64,000 bases of DNA from Opisthorchis felineus (taxonomy: Eukaryota; Platyhelminthes; Trematoda; Opisthorchiida; Opisthorchiidae). Each line of letters opens with the position of its first letter. The stretch's first letter is position 1. Below, in pieces: positions 1 through 11,787 of the stretch. Both the position numbers and the translations under genes were made by a program. The stretch spans positions 57,062-121,061 of the forward strand of contig SJOL01001796.1 in assembly GCA_004794785.1 (NCBI GenBank), read 5' to 3'. Under the pieces are notes generated by a model that saw only the letters and a program-made list of their open reading frames with translations, ran no database searches and had not been told where the DNA came from.

Positions 1-3000
1 GAAGACCACCACCACTGTCTTGAGATAACATGAACATGACTTCTGCAATAGTCGAAGACCACAGTAATTCACACAATGACTCACTTAACTATTGCTAATT
101 CAGTTAGCTGACACCTGGAACACCACCGTACACGAAGTATTCTGCACTGTTCGCAATCGGTTTCAGTAGTAATATATGCAAATGCCTATACGAAATCCCT
201 TACAAGAAACCAAAAATACTGACCAATTGTTACATTTGTGGCCAAAAAGAATTAACGAAATACAAGAAACGGTACCAGATTCGTCATCTACCTCCCAGTT
301 CCCGTAAACGCACCGGTGATGCTTTCTTCGCGGTTCCATGCAGTCTTTGTAGGGCAGCATTTTGTAGCCTTCTAAATCAAACTGAAGATGAGGTCCTTCC
401 TCAAAGCACTGTGGATGAACTCGGCTACCCTTTCACATCAAAACAGTCTCAAAGTACAACAATTAGCTGTTAAGTCGTTCAGATTAAGGATGTTTTCAGT
501 ACCGCAGAACCGTGAAATGTCTTTCGCTGACGGTTTGTTGCTTTGATGTTTTTGGAGGACCCGTTGCTGGCCAAGGCGCTGGAGTACTTTTTTGATGCTT
601 GCGTTGGTGATTTTCTGGCCAGAAAGACAGCACTCTCGGCTCCATGCATTCGCGTAGTTTCTTCTTGGAAATTAAACACAAACTCAAAGACAAACTGTTT
701 GACGCTCATTCCGCTAATAAATGACCAAAATTCAACATGTCTACCCGTACTACATTTGATGCTTTTTCGATTATTTTTGAAAAGATAGATATCTCGCTGG
801 TAGAGACTCGATGCGGGATCATTCGCCTCTTAGAAGACTTGTACCATAATGACAACACTTGCCACATATTTATTTCTATCTATTTGCAGAAAAGTATTAC
901 TCACGCATGTAATTCCACTTTAATTTGGTATGTGAAGAAATTGCTTTTGGGTGCGTGAAACACTTCACGGATCGACAGAATAGTCATCCCAACCAAAATA
1001 ATCTAATCCGTTACGGGAGGCATTAAATGACACTTCCACTTATTCTCTGGTACTTTCGGTTTAATGTGATACATTTTTCCACAACCACGAGGAGCGTCAT
1101 TGCGCCTCGGCTGGTTAAGAAAATAATAGTTTGAACAGAAAGCCACGTAGAATACCATGAAATGCACGAAATCTTTGAGTGTATTTGATATTGCTTGAAA
1201 GGCATAAACAACAGAATGCGGTGAAATTGTCAGTGGTGGGCGACAGTCATGTGAACAAACATATGCACAGCGCCCAGCGGATAGCTGATTGGAATCAGTT
1301 TGAGAAACCCACAGCACCTTCTTCTTCCTCTGAAAGAATAAAACCATTCATCTGATGTTGGATTAAAATGTCGTTTAATAGATCACTTCATTTAATCCAA
1401 ATTTCAACAGGACTCGCGAGTATTCGATTGGATTTATGAAACCATGTTCACCATGTACACAAATATCTAGACAACGCCCGCAACATTTTACGTAAGTAGC
1501 CACTGCGTTATTTGTAAAGTGCGCGCAAACTGACAAGCTGGAATTCATCAGCTGATTCAACAAAGGACGTCATATAGTTTTCTCCACAATTTAGACAGTT
1601 TATGATATCCTTTAGGTTGTTTTATTTTAGTGAACATGTAACTGCACATGTATCAAATTAGATCGTTTTGAGAAATTTCATGTTTTGAAAAGTCATACAC
1701 AATAGCGCATATATAGACTACGTGGCGGAAGGGAATATTTAAAGTTGAGTTGAGTATATGCTGGCATGTTTTGAATACATCACTGGGTTGATATTTACTG
1801 AAAGTGGACTTGCCCAATCTATGATCGCCAACTCTCAAGTTTCCTTCTTTGCTTTCGTGAAATACACTTCAATTACCCTTCCACGGATAGATTTGGCCAC
1901 CTGTTTATATATTAGTCAAAGATATTGCTCTAAAAAATTAGCCCACCAAACCAAAATATTTGGAACCAGCCATTCTGTTGAAGTTCCTTAAATGAAAATT
2001 TGTTCAGAAATGCCAGGCTAGGTTACAAAAGATTTGGCAACCGTAGCCAGTATCAACCATTCAGTAAGCCGCCCTAATTTAGCTATCATAGGCAACACTG
2101 GTCCTCAAAATGTAAAGGCCAAAAGCAAACTTCGAAGTAGAACACCTTGGGAGAAAACTTAAGGTAGCCGCAAGCTAACTGGTTCAATTTCAAAACCTAT
2201 CTGACTCAAGTCTTCCCAAAGGAAATTACCGGCGTGTTTACCAATAATATCATTGGCCATCACTTTAGAAAAATAGAAGTGATCTGCTACATCAGATCTA
2301 GTCACAGCGCTAGAGAAGGCAGGCAGTTGAATCACCCCTCTGCATGGCTGGCGGGTCACTCATAGCTGCTTTTCGAAAACTTGGGGTACGTAACTTGGGG
2401 GCGTAAGTTAACGAAAATTGGGACGTCACTATGTGGGCTAGAAACATTCAGTGGAATGTCTCTGGTGCCAAAAAAGCAGTCCCAGCAATGTACTTTAAGC
2501 GGGTATTTTAAGATGGTGCTTTGTAACAGCACTGACGTCATGGTCGTATGGTTCCTGTGCCAGCATAACTGCTCCGAAAAAAGCTCAAAATATCACACAA
2601 TAGGAGGCAAAACAGCAGTGATATTACTTTTTTTACTCAAGACTGAACATGCGAAATCAATTTTTCGAATAAATAACACTAGAATAAAGCTCAGATAAGT
2701 TCATTTAAAGAGCGAAACGATCGGTTCTGGTCTGCGTCTGCAAGCAGATTTAGAAAGGCCTTTAGAACTTCTACTGTCACAAGGGTCAGGTTTAAGATAG
2801 TTTGTTCAACTGTTCGCTAAGACAGCAAAAACACCACAGTCTTTAAACTAAAACCAACTGAAGTCAGTCGTGGCAATTTGGTGTGCCCAAAAAATGTGGG
2901 CCTGCTCGAACGTGACGTAAAATAGCAGCTGAACGGCTGCGGCGGACTCACAAGTAGTAAAATCAAATGTGGTTCTTTTAACATAAGCGACAAGCCTAAC

Positions 3001-6000
3001 GAGTGTAACCGGGAACATTTGAGTACGTATGGTGACGTTAACTCAGGGCTTGAAAATCGGGAATTTAGCGGCACAGTTTCGAATAATTTAAGAACGACGT
3101 GGCCCGATTAGTTAAAATTTCCTTCGTCAATTACGTGGAATCTAATGGTAGCAAGTGAATGGGGTATAATACAGAATTTTCAAATAACAGCCACACGGTC
3201 CGTCATAAAAGATGTCCTCATATTAGATGGTAACAGTCACTACGAAGCTCGACCTTTCAGACGTTTTATTCTGTTGTAAGCCGTAATAAAGCATTCCCAT
3301 TTGGCCGATATTTTTATTGACCACTTTATGAGGCAACAATGAAGTTATACAATCTATCAAGCATAGAATATCAATGAAATTCATGAGCATAAACTTTGTA
3401 CTGCCTACCATACGGGGGTGGCCTTTCTGTAAGAAACGTAATTTAAATTCCAATGTAACTAATATGCCCAGTAAATCTTATTTTATGTGAAAATATTTTG
3501 GAAAACGGGAAGTTTTCCATGATAATAGCGGGTGAACGCAAAAATCGGCGCACCAGATGAAGTTTGCTTATATGTTCATCGAAAGTACAAATAACGAGTA
3601 CGAAATTCATTCTTTCGGAGACGGTGGTGAACAAGTTAAAACCAACTCTGTTATACGACTGTCTCAAAGTGAACTGGAGTGATTTGTGGCCACCCATTAC
3701 TAAGGCACTATGCTAAGTGCAAAACCGTTTATTGTGTGGATGCGTGAGTCAGCGTAAACTGGTCGATTTCAGATGGCTTACAGTAAAAATGATGATCGTT
3801 TTGCAATATTGATTACTTGCTGGAAGTCACTCAGTGGATGGCATGATAATGGCAGAAACGCAAGCCTTGTTCGTCATCTAACAGCGTTTCTGTCGGCAAA
3901 GTTGTGCGATGACAACCGGCAGATCAGGCTGCGTGACCATTGATAAATGGTCAAGCATTCAATTGCGTCGTAACGGTTGAAAATAAATTCGTTCTGTTCT
4001 ATCGCGGTACGGCATAGCAATAATCCAGCACAACGTTATGGATAGTAGACTACAGTAAAACAGTATATACGGCGCATGGGCATAGTATTTATACGTGTAC
4101 ATTGTGACAGGTAGGTTGAATTACACAGTGGATCTAGCCAGCTGCAATCAGATTTAGTGTGTCCTGTGATTTAATTTATCAAGTAAAATAATCCTGAGTA
4201 GAAATTTGATGCGGCAATTTGCACAAGACTATATGTTCAGAAAACCAGGCCGACATGATCATTGGCCGAGTTTAAACTCTACCCCATAATCTAAGAAAAA
4301 GGCGTTTTTTTACACCCTTACAGATTTTTATCTCAATAAAAGTTCGTTCTTCTACTCATGCAACATACATACATGGCATTATATTCAATGTGAACATGGT
4401 AGAAACTAACGGGATACCGGTTTTGAACATTATTAAGCAAAAGTGTCGACGAATAACTGAAAAAATCTCATTTTTGTGTTAAAAATGCAGTGGTTGACGG
4501 CATCCATGTATGTTCAAAATCATTTGTAATGACTGTGAGTGGTACGATACTCCAGAAAGCACGACATGTTTTCATAAAGGAAATTACACACAAACTGCTT
4601 AAAGCTCTTCCATGACCAAAGACCAAGTGTGCCTCTCTTTGGGGCACTTCAGATGGCTTCGATCCTCAAGTTTCTGCGAATTTTCCGTTTGGCCTTTGTG
4701 CGGCGAACGCAGTGGAAGAGTATCATAAACAGAAGGCTCAGCTGGGTTTCAGGTGGGTCACCCGTGAAAACCAAACTGCTATGCAACCGGTTTTATTTGC
4801 CAAATTTCGAGATTTCTGTTTGCTCATTACTGATTCGAATTCTTTGTTAGTTACGTGATGTGAGCTACCATCAAATACGTAACACTATCAAGCACCGCAA
4901 CAAACGCACTGTGATCGACGACATCTTTCGAACTCTCAGGAAGGAACAACTTTGAAGCACTCAGTTCCGAAACAGTACAAGATGTCGACAGAAGTTATCA
5001 AGAGGAAAGACTGATGGACAAAAATAAAAGACGCTAGAATGCACGCTCAAGCCAAAGCCAGAGTGTCCAACAGAAAAGGTACCTAATGTAGCGGCCAAAA
5101 GCCAAAACGGAAGATATACGGATCTATCAAACGGGAAAACAAAATTACTAAATACAGAATGTGGCTTATCGACCAATTTGATAACATGAGTACTAGTTGG
5201 AATATAACGCACGACAAAAGCAGAATGGAAGAATCGGGCTGAAGGGAATGGAACGGCTAAAATGGAGACATCCATGGAACCAACAAGATACGGTCGTAAC
5301 AAAACAGCAGTCTCGAAATGACAGACCAAACTGAAGGCCAGACAATCATAAGACCACCAGTTACGTTGGAGACATTAAAAACACATTTAAGAGCATATAA
5401 TTTAGAGCCGAAGTGAAGAAATCGCTCAGAAAACCGCGTAATAAAGATAGGTCCATCCTTAGTGTCGAAACGTTTGTAAGCCAACTGTCACGCCTAGCGA
5501 AAAGATCAAATGTCACCAACAGTATCCTAACTTTTTGACAAAGGCTGCGATCACTTGCAAACGGGAGTGTAACCGGCAGAATAAACGTGTCTCTGTACTC
5601 CCTAAGACAGCTTTTTGAGGAAAGGGGAAAGTTTAAGAGACATTTGAGGGCGCCTTGTAAATAAATCCCGTGAAATTTATGAGGCTGCACACGTAATCGT
5701 GCTACGCAAGGTAGAAGTCCTTTGTTTTGTTGCTCACCAGCCGGACCGAATCCAGGGACGCAGGTTAGCACCAAGAAAGTCTGCTACGGAACTTGGGATA
5801 ATATACATTATGCTAAATCAAATTAGCTAAGCTGCGTTTTATCGTCGATAAGAGGTCTAGTCTCAGCGACATTGTCGTTAAACTGTGATCAACCTAAGAG
5901 ATTGCCGATGAGCCAGGTCTCCTAAGTCAACACCCTAAATTAAACAAATTGAATGGAAAGACAGAAAAAATATTGAAGGATGAATCAGAATAAAAACATC

Positions 6001-6201
6001 TGCTGCGAGGAGGAATAGGTTAGATACCACTAGACTGGAAAAAACCCTGAAGCAAAAATCATGAAATTATCATAGAACATAAGGACCGATAGGTTAAAAA
6101 AGAAAAATGATGCAGATGAACGGAAACTTAAGAGATGGGCTTCAAAAGAAAAACACGGCAGATTACACCTGTATTCAGAATATTGTATTTGGAATATTGT
6201 A
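1..6201. other. No confident gene; unassigned sequence
   Basis: I see no family match and no exon with two convincing splice sites. Some minus-strand stretches follow good acceptor sequences and read like protein, namely 1003-1331 (acceptor TTTTATTCTTTCAG) and 3223-3433 (acceptor ACGTTTCTTACAG). They have no clear donor, and open runs of this length are expected by chance in A+T-rich DNA. A longer minus-strand open frame at 5361-5774 overlaps other open frames and resembles nothing I know. Confidence 0.5.
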
Positions 6202-6617
6202 CATTCGGGCATATCTATCATGCATTTCGAAGTCCGGCGCAGTTTCCGGTTAGGGCTTTATGGCCAGTGTTAGGAACACTAACTTGAATGTTCCTTTTCG
6301 GTACCCTGAGATGCATTTGGATCGAAGTGATCATCAGAGCAGGAATCAGGGTAGTAATTTGACCACAGGATGCCGTTCAGCAGTTCAGTTTCACCCACAG
6401 GAGTATCCGAGGAAGACATCTGACTACTTGTTCGGAACAAGGCCAGTAGTAATGCATGTTCTTAGCGTGATGGACAGGAACCAGTACAGTTTCGATATCG
6501 TCCAGGAGACCTGATATTCCCATGTACAGAGCTTGATGCAGCTAAAGACAGCTCAAAAATCAATTTATCCAGAAACTCCTTTGGTTACTTTGAAGAGGGC
6601 GGTCAGCAGCCGAGAGC

Positions 6618-6673
6618 TCAGTCTCTACAAAGACTAAATGTTCTCGGTTCTTCCTGAAGAACTGCGATTTCCT
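6618..6673 (-). CDS. Possible last exon in repeat copy A
   Basis: Follows a good acceptor on the minus strand (GATATCTTACCCCAG). In the phase used by the micro-exons it reads EEIAVLQEEPRTFSLCRD followed by TGA. It lies about 130 bases downstream of the copy-A micro-exon, so micro-exon, short intron and terminal exon form a plausible unit. I see no AATAAA close downstream, and there is no second splice site to test. An alternative acceptor nearby (GAGCTGTCTTTAG) opens a different 50-codon frame. Confidence 0.28.
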
Positions 6674-6803
6674 CTGGGGTAAGATATCTACAGAGTCCTC
6701 ATTAATTTTTATGAAATTGGTAAACAATTTACGTAATGATTGTTCATTTGCGATGCTATAAAACGCCTATGAGTTTAACGTGAAAAACAGACTGTTATCT
6801 TAC

Positions 6804-6821
6804 CATAGGATGTTGACAAAT
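6804..6821 (-). CDS. Micro-exon, 18 nt, copy A (LSTSY module)
   Basis: Acceptor CCAAATATCCCATCAG with a branch-like AACTAAC just upstream; donor GTAAGATAAC. Read in phase 1 it gives a split Asp (if the previous exon ends in G), then LSTSY, then the first base of the next codon. It is identical to the copy in repeat B and homologous to the PPPAY micro-exon at 12610-12627, sharing an ATGATGTCA block upstream and similar intron sequence downstream. Confidence 0.45.
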
Positions 6822-7004
6822 CTGATGGGATATTTGGTTAGTTGGAAAAGAATTTTAAGCACACTGACATCATGATAGGTTTAGGTTAAATAGAACTTTT
6901 GGTCTCTTGAATGGGCGGAAATTTGTCCAAGGTTGTCTACCGTGTGGTAGTTGATTTGTTCTATCGAGTCAAGTCAGCATATAGAAAACTGCCTTATTAA
7001 ATTT

Positions 7005-9300
7005 TCATCATGGTCATCATCGGCAACACAACAGTGGTAGTCAACACTGCTGCGTCGCCGGCATACGACTTTAATTTGCCTGAAAACCGTTTGTGAAGAA
7101 AAGAAAAAACATGGAAAGGAACATCTGTCGGTTCTATTCTACCACATTCATTCGAAAGTTTCTTCACATCCAGAAGTTCATTCAGACAATGTGAATAGAA
7201 ACTGGCAACAGACAGGCCGTTAACATTGAATAGCAGACAATCTCGCAGCATGTCCAACCGGGCATAGTGAGGATTAGACGGTGTCCATCCCGGAACGTGA
7301 TTCACAACGATAGTACCCAGACGTATGGTGATTTCTCTCATCCCCTTCTACGGATTAGAAGTTTTGGTGCCTGTTTTCTATTGCTAGACCGAATTCGGCA
7401 CAGGAATCTGTACAATTTCCGGCAGACCATGGTTCGGAATTAGCCATCCATGACTCCATCAAGAGCTAATTTGATGGAAACTTTTTTGATGTGCGCAAAT
7501 ATACCGATAACGGCCTACAGCTAGACCTAAACTGGTCTCAGTTCTACTAACCACGAAGATTGTGCTTCACTGCCACACAACAAAATCGTTTGGTAAACGT
7601 ATCCCCTGTGATTTGCAGGTACGCCGCTTTGATGCCACAGATGTCTCAATCTAGCATCTGTAGACCGGACCTTTAAGATTCGTTCTTTGACCTCAGCTGT
7701 CACACTACAATCGGAACTAATGCACTGTATAAGACACATAAAACGCTCAACAATCTTGCGTGTCTCTCTTTGAATTGCAACTGGTTTATTCGGTTACCGC
7801 ATGTCCAGTAACATGGCCTTCCACTTTGTGGATGCAGATCGCATGCGAAACGCTGTATAACTTTGGCCAGTTCATCCACAAACACATGTGCCTTATTCTT
7901 TTTAAAGGAGAGGATGATGTAGTCATCAAGTTGCAGGTTGATAAGTTTTACGTCAGTAGGACATCAGGCGACGGAAGACGGGTGACGGAAAGCATGTCGA
8001 CACGCATGGGGTTAGGCTGTGACCCTGTGATGACCGCACTCACCACGGACCACTTCGCTCAGATCGAGGCGTTCTTTACTACTGAGCACAGCTGTGCCAA
8101 TTCGATATTCGATGGTTTTGCTCACAACCGCTTTTCAGCGACCCATCGCATGGATCAACTGAAACAATATTTGAGCATTCTTGACTTTCTAAGCCTCTTT
8201 CATTTTGGTGGCTTTTCGTGTTCCCCAGGCTTCATGGCTGACTGTCACTTGATGTCTGAAAATTTGTCAGGCCAAATAATGCTCGAGACCGACTAGAAAA
8301 GTCCTGCGGGTTTTAGACAGTTCCAATATCTACTCTGATATACAGTGCTCAAGCGGACCTGGATGTGCCTCGCCGGAGGCGGAAACTCCCGACACTTTGC
8401 GAATATGTGCGATCTTGCTCCACCACGTATTCGCGTCCAACGATACAGCATTAAGGGGAGGGGGGTTCAGAATGCAGTTCTGAGAATTTCCTCCTAATTT
8501 GAGATATGCCAGGCTTCCGAGTGCAGAGCGACTTGTCTGCAACTTATGCAGTCATGGAAAACCAAGAGAGAATCCACTCAGGACGCGCGTGGTCGGAATC
8601 TACAAATGTGCTCCTAAGCGAGCGACAGCCAGTTATTCGCCCACGCCATTGGCGGCTGATCTTCATGTGATCGATTTAAGCTTGTTGCTGGCGCGCCGTA
8701 GGGGAACATCATGTGGCTTGGCAACTGCAGTATTCGCATGGCTGAAGCACCCGCCCACTATTATACATACCTTCTTAGTCAAACCCATGTCGACCATCTA
8801 ACTGAGCATCAGACGCACTAATCCTCTCCAATTTTGCATTCGATTCTCCGGGAACCAAAATTATATCTGGCGTTTTAACCTGCCAAAGTAGTGTATTCAA
8901 GGCGTCATAAAACCCATCTTCGATGTTGTCCGAAGAGAAGCGGTTGTAGCGTGAGTAGACAAGACAAGCAGACGGCGGTCAACATCCCGCATAAGACATT
9001 CCCACATGCATTGCCAGACAAACCGCACAGAGACGACCATCAACGGGTAATCAGTCAAGCAAGGATCCTTTCATCCGGTGAATAGGACGATACCGATCCC
9101 CGCAAACCCGGTTGCAGCGGTCTCTGGATCACCGGAGTTACGCAGCCGGAAGCCAATGGATAGTGAATGGGCAGTTAGCTCATTCACTGCGCCTGCCTCT
9201 TGAATTCTTGTTTCTGATACACAGTACACAGCACTGCTAAAGAAGTCTGGTGTGAGAAAAAGGGCAGCTTGTTATCCTGATCGCTTTCGAGCGCTAAGAT
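7005..9300 (-). pseudogene. Decayed RTE-like LINE (endonuclease/reverse transcriptase)
   Basis: Remnant of a non-LTR retrotransposon read on the minus strand. Recognisable segments in order are: an apurinic-endonuclease-like N-terminus at about 9290-9030 (CVSETRIQEAG, then GFRLRNSGDPETAATGFAG); a further endonuclease stretch at 8965-8820 (DGFYDALNTLLW, PDIILVPGESNA); the endonuclease end at 8680-8594 (IDHMKISRQWRGR, STFVDSDHA); a linker at 8240-8060; the end of the RT domain at 7945-7840 (LDDYIILSF, VFVDELAKVI) where an active element has a YADD motif; a downstream segment at 7725-7527 (CISSDCSVTAEV, LRHLWHQSGV); and the C-terminus at 7450-7230 (MREITIRLG). There are many stops and frameshifts. 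Most of the RT core between 8060 and 7945 is missing and a smaller gap lies near 7527-7450. It cannot encode a working enzyme. Assignment to the RTE (SR2-like) clade is from remembered family motifs. Confidence 0.85.
7430..8540 (+). other. Long antisense open frame over the LINE, not a gene
   Basis: The longest gap-free open frame of the window (178 codons, 7760-8296 on the plus strand) lies opposite the LINE remnant. Its first half is the exact reverse of LINE RT sequence. I see no family match and no splice context. It is best read as an antisense shadow of a region that was once coding on the other strand. Confidence 0.6.
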
Positions 9301-10975
9301 TAAAGGCAGAGAGATAGACTGGGCGTCAAGACTTGACGTTGGATTTTGAGGTGCTTGATGCTGTCTGCACCGGCTAAGGCGCAGATGTTGCGGCCGAAAC
9401 AGATGAAAGGTGGATGAGCTTGTCGGTTCTAAAGTATGAGCGCATAGGGGGAGGTTGAGTAGTGTGGCGAAGAAAATGAAGAAGTTTGTGAACAAGAACG
9501 ATTAGAAGCGTTAGCAATGGTAGGGCGACCCGACTGATGGATCCATGCGACGACCGATGTGGCACAACAATTTAGTTAGTTTTAAGTATCATGGTTTTAC
9601 GTGGGTTGGGATTCTATAAGGGTAAACAAACCTGGACAAGAGGACAACTAGGTTCACCGAACGAAAATATTGGCTCAACTGCCTGAGAGCAATGCAGTGG
9701 TGCTTGGCTGGAAACGCAAGCACATTGCTAGTAGACAAACAATTCGCCACACATGATCCAACCCACAACCTGGAATTCCAGCCTTGGGAAGATATCAAAC
9801 CAGTAACAATCTGGGGATGACAGACTCTGCGAGGTCACACGGACACTTACTATAGCGCAATGGATCACGGAGGCACACAAGATGTCCTCCCACGACAACG
9901 TACAGTATCTTTCCGGGAACCACCAAAATACACAGGCTCTCAGTTTGCTGCACTGAATCCGAGCCAAGCGATCGCTGTGCATGCTACACTAAGAAGGATT
10001 CGAACCGTAATCGAAGGAGATCACAGGGCATCCATATCGATATTGAGACGATCTAACAAGCATACCATACGAATATGGCCATGTTATCCTCATCACATGT
10101 TCTGTCAAATCCCGTCAACCTCGAGTATGCTAAATTTATTTGTGCCCCAGCTTTGCCGAATGACTTCATTGAAGGGTCAGACTCACAGTTGGGCCAACTG
10201 ACTTCTAATACCCTGACAACAGTTGGAAAACTGCAGTGTGCTGCTGTCCATAAGTATTGATTCTGAATATTAGGCAACAACGGGGGTTTGTGTTCTGTCC
10301 GCCGTAATTCAAAGCGGTATCGGTTACCTGCAGCCTGTCATCAAACTGTCATCAAACCGAATGGCGCTTGCTTGACTGCTTTTACATTATGAGCTAAACT
10401 GTGAGACGTAGGTCTATTTCATTACTCGTCTCGTATGATGTAATAAATGAGAGTTTACCAGACGTAGTTACTTTGACCACCAAGCTGGGGAACAACATTC
10501 GTGAAAGAAAACCAACTCCTTATTCATACAACAAACGTTCGACTGCTAAACGCCTAAAATTAAACACTAGCAAAGTTCTAGGTTGAAATATCATTGTGGA
10601 ATTTTGGTCAACATTGGATATGGAGCTCTGCTAATGTAATCGTTAATGCCGCAAACGTTGAACGCGGAAATATCATATTGTAGTTTATTTTGGGTCAGCC
10701 AATAGGCCAGAAGTTCTACGAAGATTGACGCAAAAAGGAGATGGGCATAAATTCGTGACCAACGTAAACTAGGTGCTTATAGTCGGATGAACTGGCGCGA
10801 AAATCGCTAAGCGCACTGATAGCGTCAGCTGATATCGTACGGAGGTTTCGTGCCCGCACAATCTTGCTCACATTTTACGATTCCTGTCAATTTTTTTCCA
10901 ACATACATGTCACCACAACTGTAGTAGAACTATTGAGTGCAATGAGGGATAGATTGAACGGTAGCCCATGTATAA
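9301..10975. other. LINE 5' flank and unassigned sequence between the repeats
   Basis: Upstream of the LINE endonuclease start the minus strand is Ser/Thr/Pro-rich in translation (9300-9560) and may be LINE 5' sequence. From 9600 to 10975 overlapping open frames occur on both strands (9728-9982 minus, 9860-10201 plus), without family match or good splice sites. A GTAAGT sits on the minus strand near 9850 but has no convincing acceptor. Confidence 0.45.
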
Positions 10976-11400
10976 GCATTCGCACACATCTATCATGCAT
11001 TTCACGTCAGGTGCGGGACTTCCAGTTTCCGGTTAGGGCTTTATGGCCAGTGTTAGGAACACTAACTTGAATGTTCCTTTTCGGTTCTCTGAGATGCATT
11101 TGGATCGAAGTGTTCATCAGAGCAGGGGTCAGGGTAGTTATTTGACCACAGGATGCCCTTCAGCAGTTCAGTTTCACCCACAGGTGTATCCGAGCAAGAC
11201 ATCTGACTACTTGTTCGGAACAAGGCCAGTAGTAATGCATGTTCTTAGCGTGATGGACAGGAACCAGTACAGTTTCGATATCGTCCAGGAGACCTGATAT
11301 TCCCATGTACAGAGCTTGATGCAGCTAAAGACAGCTCAAAAATCAATTTATCCAGAAACTCCTTTGGTTACTTTGAAGAGGGCGGTCAGCAGCCGAGAGC

Positions 11401-11456
11401 TCAGTCTCTACAAAGACTAAATGTTCTCGGTTCTTCCTGAAGAACTGCGTTTTCCT
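11401..11456 (-). CDS. Possible last exon in repeat copy B
   Basis: Counterpart of the possible last exon in copy A, with the same acceptor and the same stop. One base differs within it and changes Ile to Asn (EENAVLQEEPRTFSLCRD). The open phase agrees with the neighbouring micro-exon at 11587-11604. It is unknown which of the two copies, if either, ends a transcript. Confidence 0.28.
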
Positions 11457-11586
11457 CTGGGGTAAGATATCTACAGAGTCCTCATTAATTTTTATGAAAT
11501 TGGTAAACAATTTACGTAATGATTGTTCATTTGCGATGCTATAAAACGCCTATGAGTTTGACGTGAAAAACAGACTATTATCTTAC

Positions 11587-11604
11587 CATAGGATGTTGAC
11601 AAAT
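11587..11604 (-). CDS. Micro-exon, 18 nt, copy B (LSTSY module)
   Basis: Same 18 bases and same acceptor as copy A; the donor region is GTAAGATAATAG. It lies in repeat copy B, 1.0 kb downstream on the minus strand of the PPPAY micro-exon, so the natural order is PPPAY, LSTSY (B), LSTSY (A). Both splice sites look intact. Confidence 0.45.
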
Positions 11605-11787
11605 CTGATGGGATATTTGGTTAGTTGGGAAAGAATTTTAAGCACACTGACATCATGATAGGTTTAGGTTAAATAGAACTTTTGGTCTCTTGAATGGGCG
11701 GAAACTTGTCCAAGGTTGTCTACCGTGTGGTAGTTGATTTGTTCTATCGAGTCACGTCAGCATATAGAAAACTGCCTTATTAAATTT

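Larger units (their letters stand above)
6202..7428 (-). repeat. Direct repeat copy A: LINE 3' end plus micro-exon segment
   Basis: This 1.2-kb unit recurs at 10976-12211 in the same orientation, 4,783 bases away over most of its length. Read on the minus strand it contains, in order, the C-terminal part of an RTE-like LINE ORF, a GATGATGACCATGATGAAAA-like LINE tail near 7005-7030, then about 800 bases with an 18-nt micro-exon (6804-6821) and a possible last exon (6618-6673). Here the LINE homology continues beyond the repeat edge to about 9.3 kb. The two copies differ unevenly: about 9 substitutions in 6301-6420, 8 in 6421-7260 and 18 in 7261-7428. Confidence 0.9.

Noticed and set aside
3261..3275. 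Plus-strand 15-nt micro-exon (CTCGACCTTTCAG / GTAAGCC)
   Set aside because: One of only a few plus-strand hits, with no neighbouring exons in a shared phase; treated as the chance background level.
5361..5774. 137-codon minus-strand open frame
   Set aside because: Overlapped by other open frames, with no motif; consistent with chance or an old repeat.
6997..7341. 114-codon minus-strand frame conserved in both repeat copies, taken first as a duplicated host exon
   Set aside because: Its sequence (MREITIRLG, PGWTPSNPHYA) aligns with the C-terminal end of the LINE ORF, and the differences between copies are mostly amino-acid changing.
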